Below, piece after piece: positions 23,909 through 24,516 of a stretch of DNA of 24,516 nt; positions within the stretch are counted from its first letter, which is position 1; each line of letters begins with the position of its first letter. The notes beneath the pieces were generated by a model, which worked only from the letters and a program-made list of their open reading frames with translations, was not told the origin of the DNA and did no database searches. The position numbers and the translations under genes were made by a program. The stretch comes from Arthrobacter sp. (GTDB lineage Bacteria > Actinomycetota > Actinomycetes > Actinomycetales > Micrococcaceae), in the NCBI GenBank assembly GCA_025464925.1, contig JAODMS010000076.1, positions 1 to 24,516 on the forward strand, read 5' to 3'.

Positions 23909-24516
<608 letters not shown>

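Overview
The window is high-GC DNA with actinobacterial gene content. It includes an HrdB/SigA-type primary sigma factor, a small DUF7455-like zinc protein, ParE and ParC, a fused CydDC, and several genes whose -10 element sits exactly six bases before ATG (leaderless). Gene content and protein style best fit the Micrococcaceae (Arthrobacter / Pseudarthrobacter group); this is inferred from family knowledge, not from a search. I see no tRNA, rRNA, CRISPR array, insertion sequence or phage gene.

Layout. 1-2438: 3' part of parC (+), then a leaderless DinB-like gene. 2993-5111 (-): a two-domain GNAT acetyltransferase, a small lipoprotein and a small membrane protein. 5195-6064 (+): a PUA/EVE-like plus HNH nuclease that resembles a modification-dependent restriction enzyme. 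6093-9128 (-): a large secreted protein with seven FnIII modules and a DNase I-like (EEP) domain. 9312-10923 (-): a Pro/Ala-rich lipoprotein, a decayed split-barrel flavoprotein pseudogene and an 88-aa protein. 10924-11361 has no confident gene. 11362-17607 (-): cydA-cydB-cydDC, encoding cytochrome bd oxidase and its assembly transporter. 17934-19316 (+): a BlaI/MecI-type repressor and an M56 (BlaR1-like) membrane protease. 19436-20965 (-): a secreted M28 aminopeptidase. 21128-23236 (-): parE. 23459-23680 (+): DUF7455-like. 23909-24516 (-): 3' part of the primary sigma factor.

The most interesting arrangement is the divergent cydABDC / blaI-M56 locus. The 326-bp intergenic region holds three perfect inverted repeats of one form, TTCTAC-N5-GTAGAA. 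Two overlap the predicted cydA promoter and one overlaps the predicted blaI promoter. This predicts a BlaI-type switch that controls a terminal oxidase instead of a beta-lactamase. The adjacent M56 protease would be the signal transducer, but it lacks the penicillin-binding sensor domain of BlaR1, so its signal is unknown. A separate 30-bp palindrome lies between the two promoters.

ParC and parE lie at the two ends of the window, face each other and are separated by about 18.7 kb of mostly secreted, respiratory and accessory genes.
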